Shown: positions 11,251 through 23,912, counted from the first letter of the stretch. The stretch is 64,000 nucleotides of DNA from Ampullaceana balthica (GCA_944989445.1 CALYLW010000012.1:475001-539000), one strand, 5' to 3'. Program-made: numbers and translations. The notes: generated from the letters alone by a model not told the origin.

Positions 11251-13387
11251 AAATCCCGTAAAAAAACAAGTTTTTTTACTATAAATCTTTATGTACTAGA
11301 CGTAACTAAAAGAATGTTCATTATAATACGCAGTGCAAGACCATCCAATAAAAATAACCCGTAAAAAACCAAGTTTTTCACTATAAATCCATTATGTACG
11401 AGACGTAACTAAAAAGAATGTTCATTATAATAGTAGCGCCAGACCATCCAGAAATACAAAATTGCAGTTGTGTCGTAAAACATGTTTAATATAATGCGCA
11501 CCGATCAGGAATATGTTTATAAAAAGTGTTGTCAATAGAATACGCACCTTATTGCGCGACAGGAAAGGTTGTTCAATATAATGAGCACCCTTACATTCTA
11601 TCTCATAAAATAACATGATAAATAGGAATAAATAAAATAATCTAAAAAATCAATAATTCAATTACGATACATGTGATCGATCTGAAATTTTGACACATTG
11701 TTTTTATTATCGGTACGAAACTGCCTGCAAAATTTCAGCTCGCTAACTTACGAGGAAGTGGGTTAAAAATTGATCCAAAGTTTTGGCAACAAGCAAGGGT
11801 GCAAGCAAGCAACCAGATACCACGAGTTAATATAAAGGATTTAATAAGAAAAACCAGTACAAAACCAAGTTTTTGACTATAAATCCTTTATGTACGAGAA
11901 GTAATTAAAAGAATGTTCATTATAATACGCAGCGCCAGACCATCCAGAAATACAAAATTGCAGTTGTGTCGTAAAACATGTTTAATATAATGCGCACCGA
12001 TCAGGAATATGTTTATAAAAAGAGCTGTCAATAAAATACGCACCTTATTGCGCGACAGAAAGGTTGTTCAATATAATACGCACCGCGACGCTCTATCTCA
12101 AAAAATAGCATGATACATAGGAATAAATAAAATAATCTAAAAAATCAATAATTTAATTACGGTACAAGCGATCGATCTGAAATTTTGATACATTGATTTT
12201 ATCATCGGTACGAAACTGCCTGCAAAATTTCAGATCGCTATCTTGCGAGCAAGTGGGTTAAAAATCGATCAAAAGATTTGGCGACAAGGTCGGTCGGTCG
12301 GTCGGTCGGCCGCAGACAACACGAGTTAATATAAAGGATTTAATAAGAAAAACCCGTAAAAAACCAAGTTTTTGACTATAAATCCTTTATGTACGAGAAG
12401 TAATTAAAAGAATGTTCATTATAATACGCAGCGCCAGACCATCTAGAAATACAAAATTGCAGTTGTGTCGTAAAACATGTTTAATATAATGCGCACCGAT
12501 CAGGAATATGTTTATAAAAAGAGCTGTCAATAAAATACGCACCTTATTGCGCGACAGAAAGGTTGTTCAATATAATACGCACCGCGACGCTCTATCTCAA
12601 AAAATAGCATGATACATAGGAATAAATAAAATAATCTAAAAAATCAATAATTTAATTACAGTACATGCGATCGATCTGAAATTTTGATACATTGTTTTTA
12701 TCATCGGTACGAAACTGCCTGCAAAATTTCAGCTCGCTATCTTGCGAGCAAGTGGGTTAAAAATCGATCAAAAGTTTTGGCGACAAGGTCGGTTGGTCGG
12801 TCGGTCGGTCGGTCGGTCGGTCGGTCGGCCGCAGACACCACGAGTTAATATAAAGGATTTAATAAGAAAAACCCGTAAAAAACCAAGTTTTTGACTATAA
12901 ATCCTTTATGTACGAGAAGTAACTAAAAGAATGTTCATTATAATACGCAGCGCCAGACCATCCAGAAATACAAAATTGCAGTTGTGTCGTAAAACATGTT
13001 TAATATAATGCGCACCGATCAGAAATATGTTTATAAAAAGAGTTGTCAATAAAATACGCACCTTATTGCGCGACAGAAAGGTTGTTCAATATAATACGCA
13101 CCGCGACGCTCTATCTCAAAAAATAGCATGATACATAGGAATAAATAAAATAATCTAAAAAATCAATAATTTAATTACAGTACATGCGATCGATCTGAAA
13201 TTTTGATACATTGTTTTTATCATCGGTACGAAACTGCCTGCAAAATTTCAGCTCGCTATCTTGCGAGCAAGTGGGTTAAAAATCGATCAAAAGTTTTGGC
13301 GACAAGGTCGGTTGGTCGGTCGGTCGGTCGGTCGGTCGGTCGGTCGGTCGGTCGGCCGCAGACACCACGAGTTAATATAAAGGATTT
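11251..13387 (+). repeat. Tandem array of a Helentron-like interspersed repeat
   Basis: One partial head (11251-11346) and four head-to-tail units ending in GAGTTAATATAAAGGATTT at 11842, 12341, 12860 and 13387, so unit lengths are about 497, 499, 519 and 527. Each unit contains AAAACCCGTAAAAAACCAAG, several TATAATACGCA/GCGCACC boxes, CGATCGATCTGAAATTTTGA, and near the end a GGTC microsatellite (absent in unit 1, then about 6, 10 and 12 repeats). Microsatellite-bearing units with such internal repeats are known from Helentron-associated elements (HINE/pearl-like) of molluscs; that name is an inference. Confidence 0.75.
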
Positions 13388-13551
13388 AAAAAGGATTTTG
13401 TCTGAAAATTAGAAATCAATATTGTATATTCATGAGTATAACTACCGGTATATGGGCCAACATTACTCGAGGTTTGAAGGGCTATGGTTACACAGCGATA
13501 AGTAAAATAAAAATAAAAATGCAGGACTAAACACAAACCATAGATAAGCGT

Positions 13552-13615
13552 AGGACGCAATAATCTTCTGTATAGAAGGAGCGTCTGAAACAGATAAGAT
13601 AAGATAAGATAGGTA
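13552..13615 (+). mobile_element. 3' end fragment of the same SINE (or its partner LINE)
   Basis: GGACGCAATAATCTTCTGTA and GAAGGAGCGTCTG match the tail of the SINE at 15265-15300, followed by four GATAA repeats. The tRNA-like head is absent, so it is a 5'-truncated copy or the tail of the LINE that mobilises the SINE. Confidence 0.55.
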
Positions 13616-13619
13616 AATG

Positions 13620-14439
13620 CTTATATAAATAAGATTTACATGCATATATAAATAAGATAAATAAGATTTACATATATGCAATGAAACCATATAATTAAAA
13701 ATGGTATGAAGGTTTATATCCACAACAAAGCTTTTGAAATGTTTTCTAGAGATAATATTTTTTTTGTATTGAAAACTATCAGCTTTATATAGAGAGAAAT
13801 CAGAAATCTCTAGATGGGACGGAAATTTAAACACTCGCATTAGCCATGTGAGCTTGTTCTTGTCTTCTAATGTAAAAAAGTTAGAACTAAAGCAAAGAGA
13901 GGACTGGTAGAGGGAGAGCCCATTTAAAAGTCAACAACCTTTATATAATCGAAAGGCAGGAAGGCAGGGTATGATAGTAGGTTTGCTTATCATTTCACTG
14001 ATGCTTCCAATAAGAAATTAAAGAGCTTTGAACGTTACTGTCAGAAGTTGTAGTGAAACTTGGTAACTTATTTGTAACAACTATTCTTAAGTTTTAATGT
14101 GAGTACTTGTTATTGTTATGGGAGGACGAGTTATGACTCTGAAGTCAGTTTTGAAAACGTCAGTCCCATAAGAAGATCATTCGGCTTCAAAGTGACTTTA
14201 GCGTTCAGTGCAAACCGTCAGAAGTAATTCGTCAATTGTCTCATGGGCTTTTTGTTAAATTTTTTAATTTGTTTATTATTAATATTATTATTTTCCCGGG
14301 AATCCTTATTACTATTATAAGTATCATCATTATCATCACCAAAATCATTATTCCCATCTATATGATCATCATTTTTTAAAATTCTTCTTATTCTTATCAT
14401 CTTATAATCAAATTTTTGTTTGTCATACTATTTTTACAG
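13620..14439. other. Spacer upstream of the leader exon
   Basis: AT-rich with an ATT-repeat patch at 14260-14400. The upstream untranslated exon implied by the acceptor before 14440 could not be located. Confidence 0.5.
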
Positions 14440-14543
14440 ATGCGTTCCGTGACAGCCGCCAGCCTATTGTCTGCACTGGTCAAACTAACGATGCTCCTGT
14501 ACTTGGTGCACGCGGCCAGCAGTGAAAGATCTTACGTTGGAAG
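14440..14543 (+). CDS. Candidate leader exon: signal peptide of a small secreted protein
   Basis: The ATG sits directly behind a splice acceptor (TACTATTTTTACAG/ATG), so an untranslated exon lies further upstream. The reading frame begins MRSVTAASLLSALVKLTMLL and continues YLVHAASSERSYVG, a clear signal peptide with likely cleavage near Ala25-Ala26. The donor AAG/GTAAGC is strong and leaves phase 2. The next exon that fits well is at 42989, giving Ser at the junction. A different reading is an alternative leader of the downstream FAM187-like gene. The leader itself is convincing; its partner is inferred. Confidence 0.6.
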
Positions 14544-15030
14544 GTAAGCCTCAGCCTGGATGTTTGCACTACGGCGGACATTTCTTCATGGTATGAGATA
14601 GAGAGCCGTCGCTTTCGAATCAAACTCTCATTAACGATTGTACTTTGTAGTTAATTGACAACCTTAAATATCCGCGCAGACTTTCCCCGTTTGGTGATGT
14701 TTTATCAAAGGAAAGAGATCATACAATAGTACAATTCAGAATGTTGATCAATCTGGCTCCTATTTGTATTGAGACTTTACGGCATGTTTCTGGGGGATTA
14801 AGAGGGACACTTCACTGGTCTCAAAACCTTTTAGGACCAGGACCTGTTGGTTTGAGGGTTGGAGACAATACAGGCAAACATTGCACGAGTTAGTTCTTCC
14901 ACGGGTCCTGCCAACGTGCTTGAAACATATAGACTTGAAGTTGTAATTATAAATCAACATAATGTTTAAATCGCCTGGTAGTTCTGACGATTTAATTAAA
15001 TCTAACCAAGTATACACATCCCTAAGACAA

Positions 15031-15323
15031 CGGGGACGCGGTGGTCGAGTGGCAGTGCACTGGACTGTCGTACCGATGGTGACGGATTCGAATCCGTGTG
15101 AAGGCAAGGGTTTTGTCCCGGGGCCTAGGGCGTCCCTGAGTCACCCCGCTCCGAATGGGTACCTAACACTACATGTAGTTAGGCGGCTGGGTAATGCGTG
15201 GAACCCACAAAGCCGTGGCCTGTGAATGCTGCATCATTTGCCAACAGATCATCTGTCATGGTCTGTGGACGCAACTATCTTCTGCATAGAAGGAGCGTCT
15301 GTATAGATACGATAAAGAGAAGA
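15031..15323 (+). mobile_element. tRNA-derived SINE with 8-bp target duplication
   Basis: The head is tRNA-like: an A box in GTGGTCGAGTGG (about 15041) and a B box in GGATTCGAATCC (about 15085), the internal RNA polymerase III promoter. It is followed by a core segment (CGAATGGGTACCTAACA) and a tail ending GAAGGAGCGTCTGTATAGAT plus an A-rich GATAA-type end. TAAGACAA flanks both sides (15023-15030 and 15324-15331). The 3' part is shared with a fragment at 13552-13615. It lies in the peptide gene's long intron. Confidence 0.8.
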
Positions 15324-15885
15324 TAAGACAAATAAAGCTCAACATAAAAATGGCGGATAGAAATGAGACGTAAATTAGGACGTATATAATAAAATATACT
15401 TTATAGTTAATTACTTCATTATTTGAACCTTTTAAAAAAATTAAATGTTAATCAATAATTTCCACTTTTTCATTTGTCTTTCAAATTCGTAGCCAGTTTT
15501 AATGTTTGTCTATTTATCTATGTGTATCTTAAAATCTTTTCCTCTTTGCTGTCTTCATATTTCTTTTTTACATTTACCCTTAACAGTTCTTTCATTATCT
15601 CATTGCATTGTCATAAAGAAAACTAAAAAAAATGACAATTTTAAAAAATGTCGTTTCTACACTAGAGGACGTACGCACAGGCGTCACTAGGGTTGGTGTC
15701 ACCCGGGGTGGTAGCTCTTGGTGTCACCCCTCCCCCCACGACTTGCCCTATACATCTCCTCGAGTCTGCCAAATACCGGGAATACACAGATTCTTTAGTA
15801 ACGTTTGAAAATATAGATCAAATGTTTGTTACAAAGGCATTAGGAGAAAAGTTGAATTTAAAGTCGATAGGTAAAATATTGTAAA

Positions 15886-16540
15886 GGGAGGCGTTATACG
15901 GAGATATCTCCGAATAACGCCAGGCGTTATACGGAGATTTCTCCCAATAACTCCCGGCGTTATACGGAGATTTATTTTTTAAAAAACAAACAAAATTTCC
16001 GTTCTAATTTAATATATATTAATTATATGTACCTATCATAGCTTAAAATTTATTTCAAAAAGATTTATGATTTTAAAATTAATTTTGTAAAAGCAAAGAG
16101 AACGGTGCGATCGATAAATCGTATTTTTGGTGCTATATTTGTGGTTTTTCTATTTTAATTTTAAAAGTTAGACAACTAAACCTAACCCAGACCCTAAAAC
16201 TACAACCTTAAAAAAATAATACTCAAACAAAAATCTTTTTCTATTTTAATTTAAAAAATAGACAACTAAACCTAACCCAGACCCTGAAACTGAAACTACA
16301 ACCTTAAAAAAAAAGACTCAAACGTAAATCGAACCTCCACTTATGAGTTCAAGAATCTAATGTCCTAACCGTGAGACCACATAAACTCATAAATCGTATG
16401 AATTTTTAAAAATCTTATATCAAATTGGCAAGAAGTCACATGACCAGCCAAAAAAATTTGCGTATGACGCTAAGAATCATGGGAAATATCTGTCTATAAC
16501 GCCCAGCGTTATACGGAGATATCTCCGAATAATCACTTCG
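15886..16540. mobile_element. Nested MITE with near-palindromic GGAGATATCTCCG ends, 9-bp TSD
   Basis: TATTGTAAA flanks it at 15877-15885 and 16541-16549. Both ends carry GTTATACGGAGATATCTCCG followed by AATAAC/AATAAT, itself almost a palindrome; on the left the GGCGTTATACGGAGAT unit occurs three times. The interior has two copies of a CAACTAAACCTAACCCAGAC segment about 90 bp apart. There is no coding region. The superfamily is unclear. Confidence 0.7.
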
Positions 16541-16865
16541 TATTGTAAAATTTAAAAACGAAGAACTAAATAGAAAAAATGTTAATTTTAAATTTTTATT
16601 TTAACATAAAATTATTAATTTTAAGTAATACGGTTAAATAACTGTAATATTTTCAAATTTCACAAACTTGCATCTACATTGCGTTCCATTAAAATTTACA
16701 ACAATTACATTACATTACCTAAATTAGATTATATTACCAACCATTACAGTAAAACTTCAAATGAGGTAAGGTTGTAACCTTTCTGTTTTGGGTTTGCAAA
16801 ATCAGCAACTATCAGAATAATATGTAATAATTCAAAATACAATGTCATTAAATATATTTTAAAAA

Positions 16866-17288
16866 TCAGAATTGAGCTTTTCTGGCCTTTAAAACTGAAA
16901 ACTTGTTAATTACGTCATCGAAATCTATTTCTTGTGCCGAATCACTCTCAATGGATAACATGTCAAGATCAGAAAGCCTTGACTGCCGCATTGTAGATCG
17001 CAAATAATTCTTTATAAGCTTTAGCTTTGAAAAACTCCTTTCACATGAAGCCACAGACACACAGATTGTAACAAATAATCGTAAACTCAATGTGAGTTAG
17101 GGGAGAGATTCTATGAAGTCCCATTCAGCTACAAATTTCAAAACGTCAAGTACGGACCAGTTTTCAGCCTCTTTGAGATCGATCTCTGCTGCCTTCAGGT
17201 ACCTTCTCGGCCTTGGTATTTCTAGTAAAAGCTCTTCCTCTGACAACTCATCATAGAAAGTGGACAACCTTGGAATGGACTTTTGCAT
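16866..17288 (-). pseudogene. hAT transposase C-terminus (dimerisation domain), truncated
   Basis: Two reading frames: upstream S-I-P-R-L-S-T-F-Y-D-E-L to E-W-D-F-I-E-S-L-P, then after a frame break SLRLFVTICVSVASCERSFS, K-L-K-L-I-K-N-Y-L-R-S-T-M and I-D-F-D-D-V-I-N-K-F. S-V-A-S-C-E-R-S-F-S-K-L-K is the hallmark of the hAT dimerisation domain and this version matches ZMYM1-like transposases. The 5' part is cut by the reversed repeat starting at 17289. No catalytic residues remain. Confidence 0.8.
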
Positions 17289-17663
17289 GCAGTTTCGTAC
17301 CGATAATAAAAACAATGTATCAAAATTTCAGATCGATCGCATGTACCGTAATTAAATTATTGATTTTTTAGATTATTTTATTTATTCCTATGTATCATGC
17401 TATTTTTTTAGATAGAGCGTCGCGGTGCGTATTATATTGAACAACCTTTCTGTCGCGCAATAAGGTGCGTATTCTATTGACAACACTTTTTATAAACATA
17501 TTCCTGATCGGTGCGCATTATATTAAACATGTTTTACGACACAACTGCAATTTTGTATTTTTGGATGGTCTTGCGCTGCGTATTATAATGAACATTCTTT
17601 TAGTTACTTCTCGTACATAAAAGAGTTATAGTAAAAAACTTGTTTTTTTTACGTTTTTTTTAT
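17289..17663 (-). repeat. Reversed partial copy of the Helentron-like repeat
   Basis: The reverse complement of the first three quarters of one array unit, from GCAGTTTCGTACCGAT to CTTCTCGTACATAAA. It lacks the GGTC-bearing end. It sits inside the hAT transposase relic and destroys its upstream half. Confidence 0.8.
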
Positions 17664-19624
17664 AAAAATTAAAGTTTAAGTCTTGTCTGTCATACTTTAA
17701 ATTTTCTAAAATTAGTCTAACTTTTGAACGTGTAAAAAATGTAAGTGTCATTTGGCTTACTTTTGTAACTTTCTTTCAAAATTAGTCAATCATTATTAAA
17801 GAATTATTTAACCAGGAAAGATATACTATAATGTGGCATTTTGACTCAAAAATAATTCGAGAAAATTCTCACTATCTTTCCCTGTTTAAAAATTAAATTA
17901 AATAAAGGATTCAACTGGCTTACCTTTGCTGCTCCAAGAATGTGGAATCATGAATTGTAGACAAAATACTTGAATTTAATAGATCATATATTCAGTAATA
18001 TGCTTTATAATGTTCAGACCAGACGGTTTTCAACGTTAAAAATTAGTCGCTGCAGGTGCTGTTCTGATCGCGTCGTTCAAAATCAACTTTACTTCGGCTG
18101 CCGAACATACGCAGCACGCGATCTATCAGTAAAAATCGTTTCAAAAGAAATTGAAAAGACTGAAATTTTTTTATGGGAAATTAATTAAGTGTTAAGGTTA
18201 TTTTAAAAAGTACCTATACTCAAGTAAAATAAGAAAATAATGTTTCTTAGAGTACATTACATTAACATAGATATGCATGTTTAATAATTATAAATTAAAA
18301 AAACATAACTCAAACACGTTAAATACCTTATTTTCCTATAAATAAATGAAAAAACAACAATGAAAACCTATTTATTTTTTGAAGAAAAATCTTATCCCCC
18401 CCCCTCAACTGTCGTCGAGGAAGTAGTGAGATGGGATAGGTCTCACAGGCTGACTCCGTGTGTCGGTATGTTAAAGCCCAGTATGTTGGATTTTCTTCTA
18501 AAACGAAAGACACCGCTTCTTTTATGTCCAGCTTTTTTTTTAATTGTGCGGCTTTTTCTTTACTTTTTTTTCCTAATTAGTTTTATGGAAGTTTGTGGAG
18601 ACGTTTTATTATTGCCTGTTAACTGATATTTTATTTTATTAATAAGTTTTCGGTTTAAACGTATTTCATTGTATTTCTCAATTTCTTTCTAGATGAAAAA
18701 AATGTGTCTTCTTTTTTTCTGACATTAAATCGTACACAGTAAAATTTTAGGCTTGGGTGTCACCCCTTGATGGGTATCACCCGGGGTGCCCCGGTCCCCC
18801 CGCACCCCCCTATTGACGCCACTGGACGTACGCCCATCTCATTAATTTGAAATTAGCTTTAAGTTTTCACATTGCCCAATGTCCCCTTTATTTCATTCAG
18901 TAGTTAATTATTGCAGTACTCATCAATCTAAAAATGTAGTTGTAACTAATGTCCCATTGTCGGTGAAATTTACATTGAATGTTTAAATGTGTGTAAATTA
19001 AGAGATATCCAGACGACGTTTGAATCCTAAAGGTTTTCACCAACTATTTAGGACTCTGATTGCGTAATGATTATTTGGGAAGCTGTTAAAAAGTTCACAC
19101 AGAATTAGTGGAGATATGAATGTTCACCCAATGGGGATAGAGGGATGGGAATGCTCCGTCGGCCCTGGATAACTACTAACACTTAAAAGACGATACACTT
19201 AATCGGACTCTGTTGTCAATGGTTGGTTAGACTGTCACTAAACACGAATTTGGACAATGTTGTTACTGGTCGGTTTGACTGTCAGTAAGTATTTTTTATC
19301 CAAAAATGAATCTAGTCCCAGCTGACAACTGACACACAACATTTTATATGGCTTCCTTCAAATAACAACACTACATGGATAATGAATCAGAAACTTCCTG
19401 GGAAAGCGGCCCATTGTATTATATAATTGATTTTTTTTAGTTCTAATATCTATTCAAAGGTTTTATATATGTCGCTCATTATATTCGTTCAAAGTTTAAA
19501 ATTTGGACGGAAAGGTTACAAAACTAAACTAAATGCCGCTGATTCAACCTATTTCTGTCTCAACATCTTTGTTTTCACCCTTATATCCGTTTCTATCTCC
19601 ATTTCTTAGTTAATGTTTCTAAAC

Positions 19625-19730
19625 CTATTTTCGCTCCCTCTCTCTCTCTCTTTCTTATTTATATCGCTCCCTTTCTCTCTCCCGCCTCTCTCTCTCTCTC
19701 TGTCTCTCTATCTCGATATCTGTAATTTTA
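19625..19730. repeat. TC-rich tract
   Basis: TC dinucleotide and CTCC stretches; a second smaller tract is at 19830-19870. The 106-codon open frame over it (S/L-rich) is not a gene. Confidence 0.85.
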
Positions 19731-20521
19731 TACTTTACAATTCTCAAACGTATTATTATTTGTTCATACTTAGCTTACATTTATCTTTTTTTTCATCATG
19801 TAATTCTTTTTATCCTCTCGAGTTCCCCTTTCTCTTTCCTACCCTCTTTCTCTCTCACACTCTCTCCTTATTCATTTCAATGCCTCATTATTTTACCACA
19901 TTCGTATCTTCAATTATCAGGTTCATCGGCTAATGCCCTCGTCATTATTGAAGACACTCTTCTGTTCTTTCTGCCGTTAATATCTTAAACTCGAAAATTT
20001 AAGTCTGGCATTTGGCCCAAACGTATTGAAGTTGTCAAAATATTCGAAACATGTTTTTTCATTAATTTACTAATGTCATCCCTACACAACACACATTATT
20101 CACATCATAGATAACAAAAAAAAGCAATAAAACTATAGTGAAACGACCAAAAATAAATTCAAATGATGAAAGTGAAAAAGAATTTGATAAATAAATTCGT
20201 CACGAGATTGTGTGTCACCACAAGCGCTAGAAAAATTCAAAAATTAGAATATTGCTAAGAAAGGTCAAATGTGACAAGAGAGAAGGACAATGCACTTAAT
20301 GTAATTCCACTAATGTACCAACACTCGCGTAGCCTTGCTGTGCAAATTATCGAACCCTAAGAACCACAACAATTGTTCAAGGCTGTAGTTTCTGCCATGT
20401 CGGTCAATAATATTCTCCGAATCGTTTGTCTCAGCAAATATGTTGCTACAAGTAATATAATCTCAGTCCAAAAAACATTACCTATTTCCTATTAAAAAAA
20501 CTGTAAATGTGTAATCGTTTG

Positions 20522-20865
20522 CAGACAGTGGATTTACTTTTGGACAGTATAATACGGGACTGAAGAATGGTGGACAGTAGAATAGTTCACAATAGAATAG
20601 GGGACAATAGAATAGGGTACAATAGAATTGTGAAGAGTAAAAGTAGAATATTTGGACCGAAGAATATTTCACCATAAAATAGTGGACAATATATTATTGG
20701 ATAGTAAATTAATGGAAAGTAGAATTATGGACGGTAGAAAAATAAACTGTAGATGGTCAGAGGATTAGTGGACTAGTGAGTGTACAAAAGAATAGTGGAC
20801 CGTAAATTACTGGACAGTATCATTTTAACAGTACTAAAATTACAACTAAATAGTGAGTATAGAAT
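20522..20865. repeat. Degenerate GGACAGTAGAATAGT minisatellite
   Basis: About 20 loose copies of a 14-16 bp unit (TGGACAGTAGAATAG, GGGACAATAGAATAG). Directly followed, after about 35 bases, by the 29-bp array. Confidence 0.75.
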
Positions 20866-20896
20866 AATAAAAAGGCATCTTTTGCATCCTCATTTG

Positions 20897-21535
20897 ACGA
20901 GGGAGTACACTCTCCACGCCCATTAACGAGGGAGTACACTCTCCACGCCCCTTAACGAGGGAGTACACTCTCCACGCCCATTAACGAGGGAGTACACTTT
21001 CCACGCCAATAAACGAGGGAGTACACTCTCCACGCCAATAAACGAGGGAGTACACTTTCCACGCCCATTAACGAGGGAGTACACTTTCCACGCACATTAA
21101 CGAGGGAGTACACTCTCCACGCCCATTAACGAGGGAGTACACTCTCAACGCCCATTAACGAGGGAGTACACTTTCCACGCCAATAAACGAGGGAGTACAC
21201 TCTCCACGCCCATTAACGAGGGAGTACACTTTTTACGCCCATTAACGAGGGAGTACACTCTCCACGCCCATTAACGAGGGAGTACACTTTTTACGCCCAT
21301 TAACGAGGGAGTACACTCTCCACGCCCATTAACGAGGGAGTACACTCTCCACGCCCATTAACGAGGGAGTACACTCTCCACGCCCATTAACGAGGGAGTA
21401 CACTTTTTACGCCCATTAACGAGGGAGTACACTCTCCACGCCCATTAACGAGGGAGTACACTTTTTACGCCCATTAACGAGGGAGTACACTTTCCACGCC
21501 CATTAACGAGTGAGTACACTCTCCGTGCCCATTAA
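20897..21535. repeat. 29-bp minisatellite, about 22 copies
   Basis: Unit ACGAGGGAGTACACTCTCCA plus CGCCCATTA. Variants swap CTCTCC/CTTTCC/CTTTTT and CCCATTA/CCAATAA in a patterned way. The unit is nearly self-complementary in GGGAGTACACTCTCC. There are no unique spacers, so this is not a CRISPR. Confidence 0.95.
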
Positions 21536-23912
21536 AACGAGAAGCAAAAACACAAACACAATCCTACAGAATATATTATTTACAGAGAAAACTGTGAATA
21601 TCACCATAAGAGAATGTTTTGTGAAATATTTACTTTTTCGATTTTTTTTTATTGGATCTAATTTGCACTACTAAAAAAATCTATCATAGGAACACTTAGA
21701 TTACTTCAAACCAAATCTGAAAACGAAACTTCATTTGGATGATTTTTCGTCATTATGTGATTACTTTCGTCGACATTATTTTGGTTAAATATCAAATTCC
21801 TCAAAAATTACTAACCCGTTTTTCTCTGATTACACAAGGAGTTCGTTGCCATATGTTCAAAACAAAAATATTTTATTTCTCGGTCTTCTCTCCCAGGGAA
21901 TAAATTGTCTGTCTACCAATCACTCTCCTGTCAAGTTATTGCACATCAATAATTTCACCATCGCTCTCGTTTTTAATTTTCTACGTAAGTGCTGCCTAAT
22001 TTAAGGTTCCTTTTTACTGTGGTTTATTGAGTACCAGTTGTTTTGAGGACATTTAAACGCACGGTCGTTGTCCCCAAGCGCAAATGGCGTGTCTATAAGA
22101 GTACATTTCTCCCTCATATTTCTTCGCAAATATTCCCATCCTCACAAGCCCTTTCTGAGTTGCCCTTAATGGCACCCCCGCCTCACAGACCGCTACTTCC
22201 CATTTCATTGCCCATATCCTTCCCCTGACATCCAATCCTCGCTTTCCATTCCTCACACCTCCACCTTACAGCCCGTTTCCTTACATCTTCCTCCTCACAC
22301 CCCCTCCTCACAATCCTCCCCTTACAAACACACAAGCCCGCACATTTCTTACGATCTACTTACAGAGGACCGAGCCTCGATGAGTTTCCTCCGCAGGAAA
22401 TGAAGCCTTTTATATCTTCTGATTATACCACAGGGAGTCATCAAAAACTACTGGAGCTTCTTGGCAGATGCATCAGCGCGTCTAAAATTTGTTGGCAGTG
22501 TCACTGCACTTGTAAAACATGTTTCTATATTACAGGGATTCTTAAACATGTTACTATGTCCCAGTGATTTTTAAAAAAGTCTGCTTCGTTTTACCCTTTA
22601 TCCCTGAAAAAAAAACATGCAGTGTTTTCAAATTTATCGCTTTAGTTTTTTTCCGTTTGAAATTGAAAACGTGTGCTATTTGGTTTTTCAGGAATTGAGT
22701 ACTTATCAAATAAAATTGAAGATTTGTTATCTACTACTTATGCTTATAGAAAGTATATTTTGAAAAAAAAAGTTAAATATGTGAAAGTTACTAGCTAAAT
22801 TTTATAAAAAGTAGAACATTAATTCATAAATCAAATTAAAAAAACATATGACGAAGAAAGACATGTTAAATTAGTCTGAAGCCTTGGGTAAGACCTACCA
22901 TAGGAGAGACGACACAGGAAGCTTTAGGAATACCATAGAAGTCATTTTATGGGAGGGCATTTAATTAAGATCTAAGGTGCATTTCAATGTTAGGGGACAT
23001 CTACTCCCCTAGTAAGGGGGCGGGGGCGTGTGTTTGCATTAGCCAAAGCCGCTGCTTGTGTTTCAGGGAACCTATTCAGCTGAAATATCATGTTACGTCA
23101 GTTAAACGGAACAACCGAAATTCAAACACGATTTTACCTCTATAGCTTTATTTTCCACATGTCTTTCCGAATTTCTGGTCGATTTCCCACCGGCGCACAA
23201 CTTGTTTCTCTATAAAATATTATGACCCCATCTTCATTTAGAATTTTCGTTTATGCTAGTAGATAACTAAATGTAAAACGTATGTTACGATTTGATTTGT
23301 CATAATTGACACATGGCAATTGCGCGTGTAATCGATTGTTGCTGATATTTCCATGAAACATGATGATGTCGATACATTAACGAATTAAACCGTATTCAAT
23401 AAATACATATAACAGAAACTTATTCGTTCACTTTCTTAAAACTGTTCTATATTTTCAAAACATTTTGTGCATAGCATACATTCTTACAAAGTATACATTT
23501 AATTCACTTACTCAGGCGGATCTTGAGTTGTTGAACTCACTCTAAGTTAAACCCAATTAACCTTGGACGGCCTAGATAGCAGTTATCAACGCCAAGCTCA
23601 GAGCAATGAACAGTGCCTGGATGTGACAACTCCAATGAAATCGAACTTTTCGTTTTGCTAACTGTCATCGGCAGATGGATCAAACAACTTTTCTAACAGG
23701 AAGAAACTTTAAAAATGCCGTTTTCTCATTGTATTTTTCTTGATCTAATTTTATGTAACTTTTGTTTTAGGTTTTAGTGCACTCCGGGGAAAGCTAGGAA
23801 GAATTGTAAGAGAAATATTGAATCTTTTCAGTGCCATCACGATAGCTGATGATGAAAATCAATTTACGTGCTTGTTTTCCATAGTGATAAAGTGATCGTA
23901 TTGTTAACAAAA

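Larger units (their letters stand above)
15676..18824 (-). mobile_element. hAT element (ZMYM1/TTF-type), 8-bp TSD, with two nested insertions
   Basis: GACGTACG is duplicated at 15668-15675 and 18825-18832. The left end is CACAGGCGTCACTAGG and the right end inverted is CAGTGGCGTCAATAGG, each followed by a GGGTGACACC/CACCCCGGGTG region. Inside, on the - strand, is the end of a transposase (16866-17288). A 655-bp palindromic MITE (15886-16540) and a reversed Helentron-like repeat (17289-17663) were inserted later. The half nearest the right end matches 30018-30480. Confidence 0.85.

Noticed and set aside
15031..15110. A functional tRNA gene
   Set aside because: A and B boxes are present but the sequence does not close a cloverleaf, and it continues into SINE core and tail with target duplications.
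20897..21535. CRISPR-like regular repeats
   Set aside because: Repeats are directly adjacent with no unique spacers, in a eukaryotic genome. It is a minisatellite.
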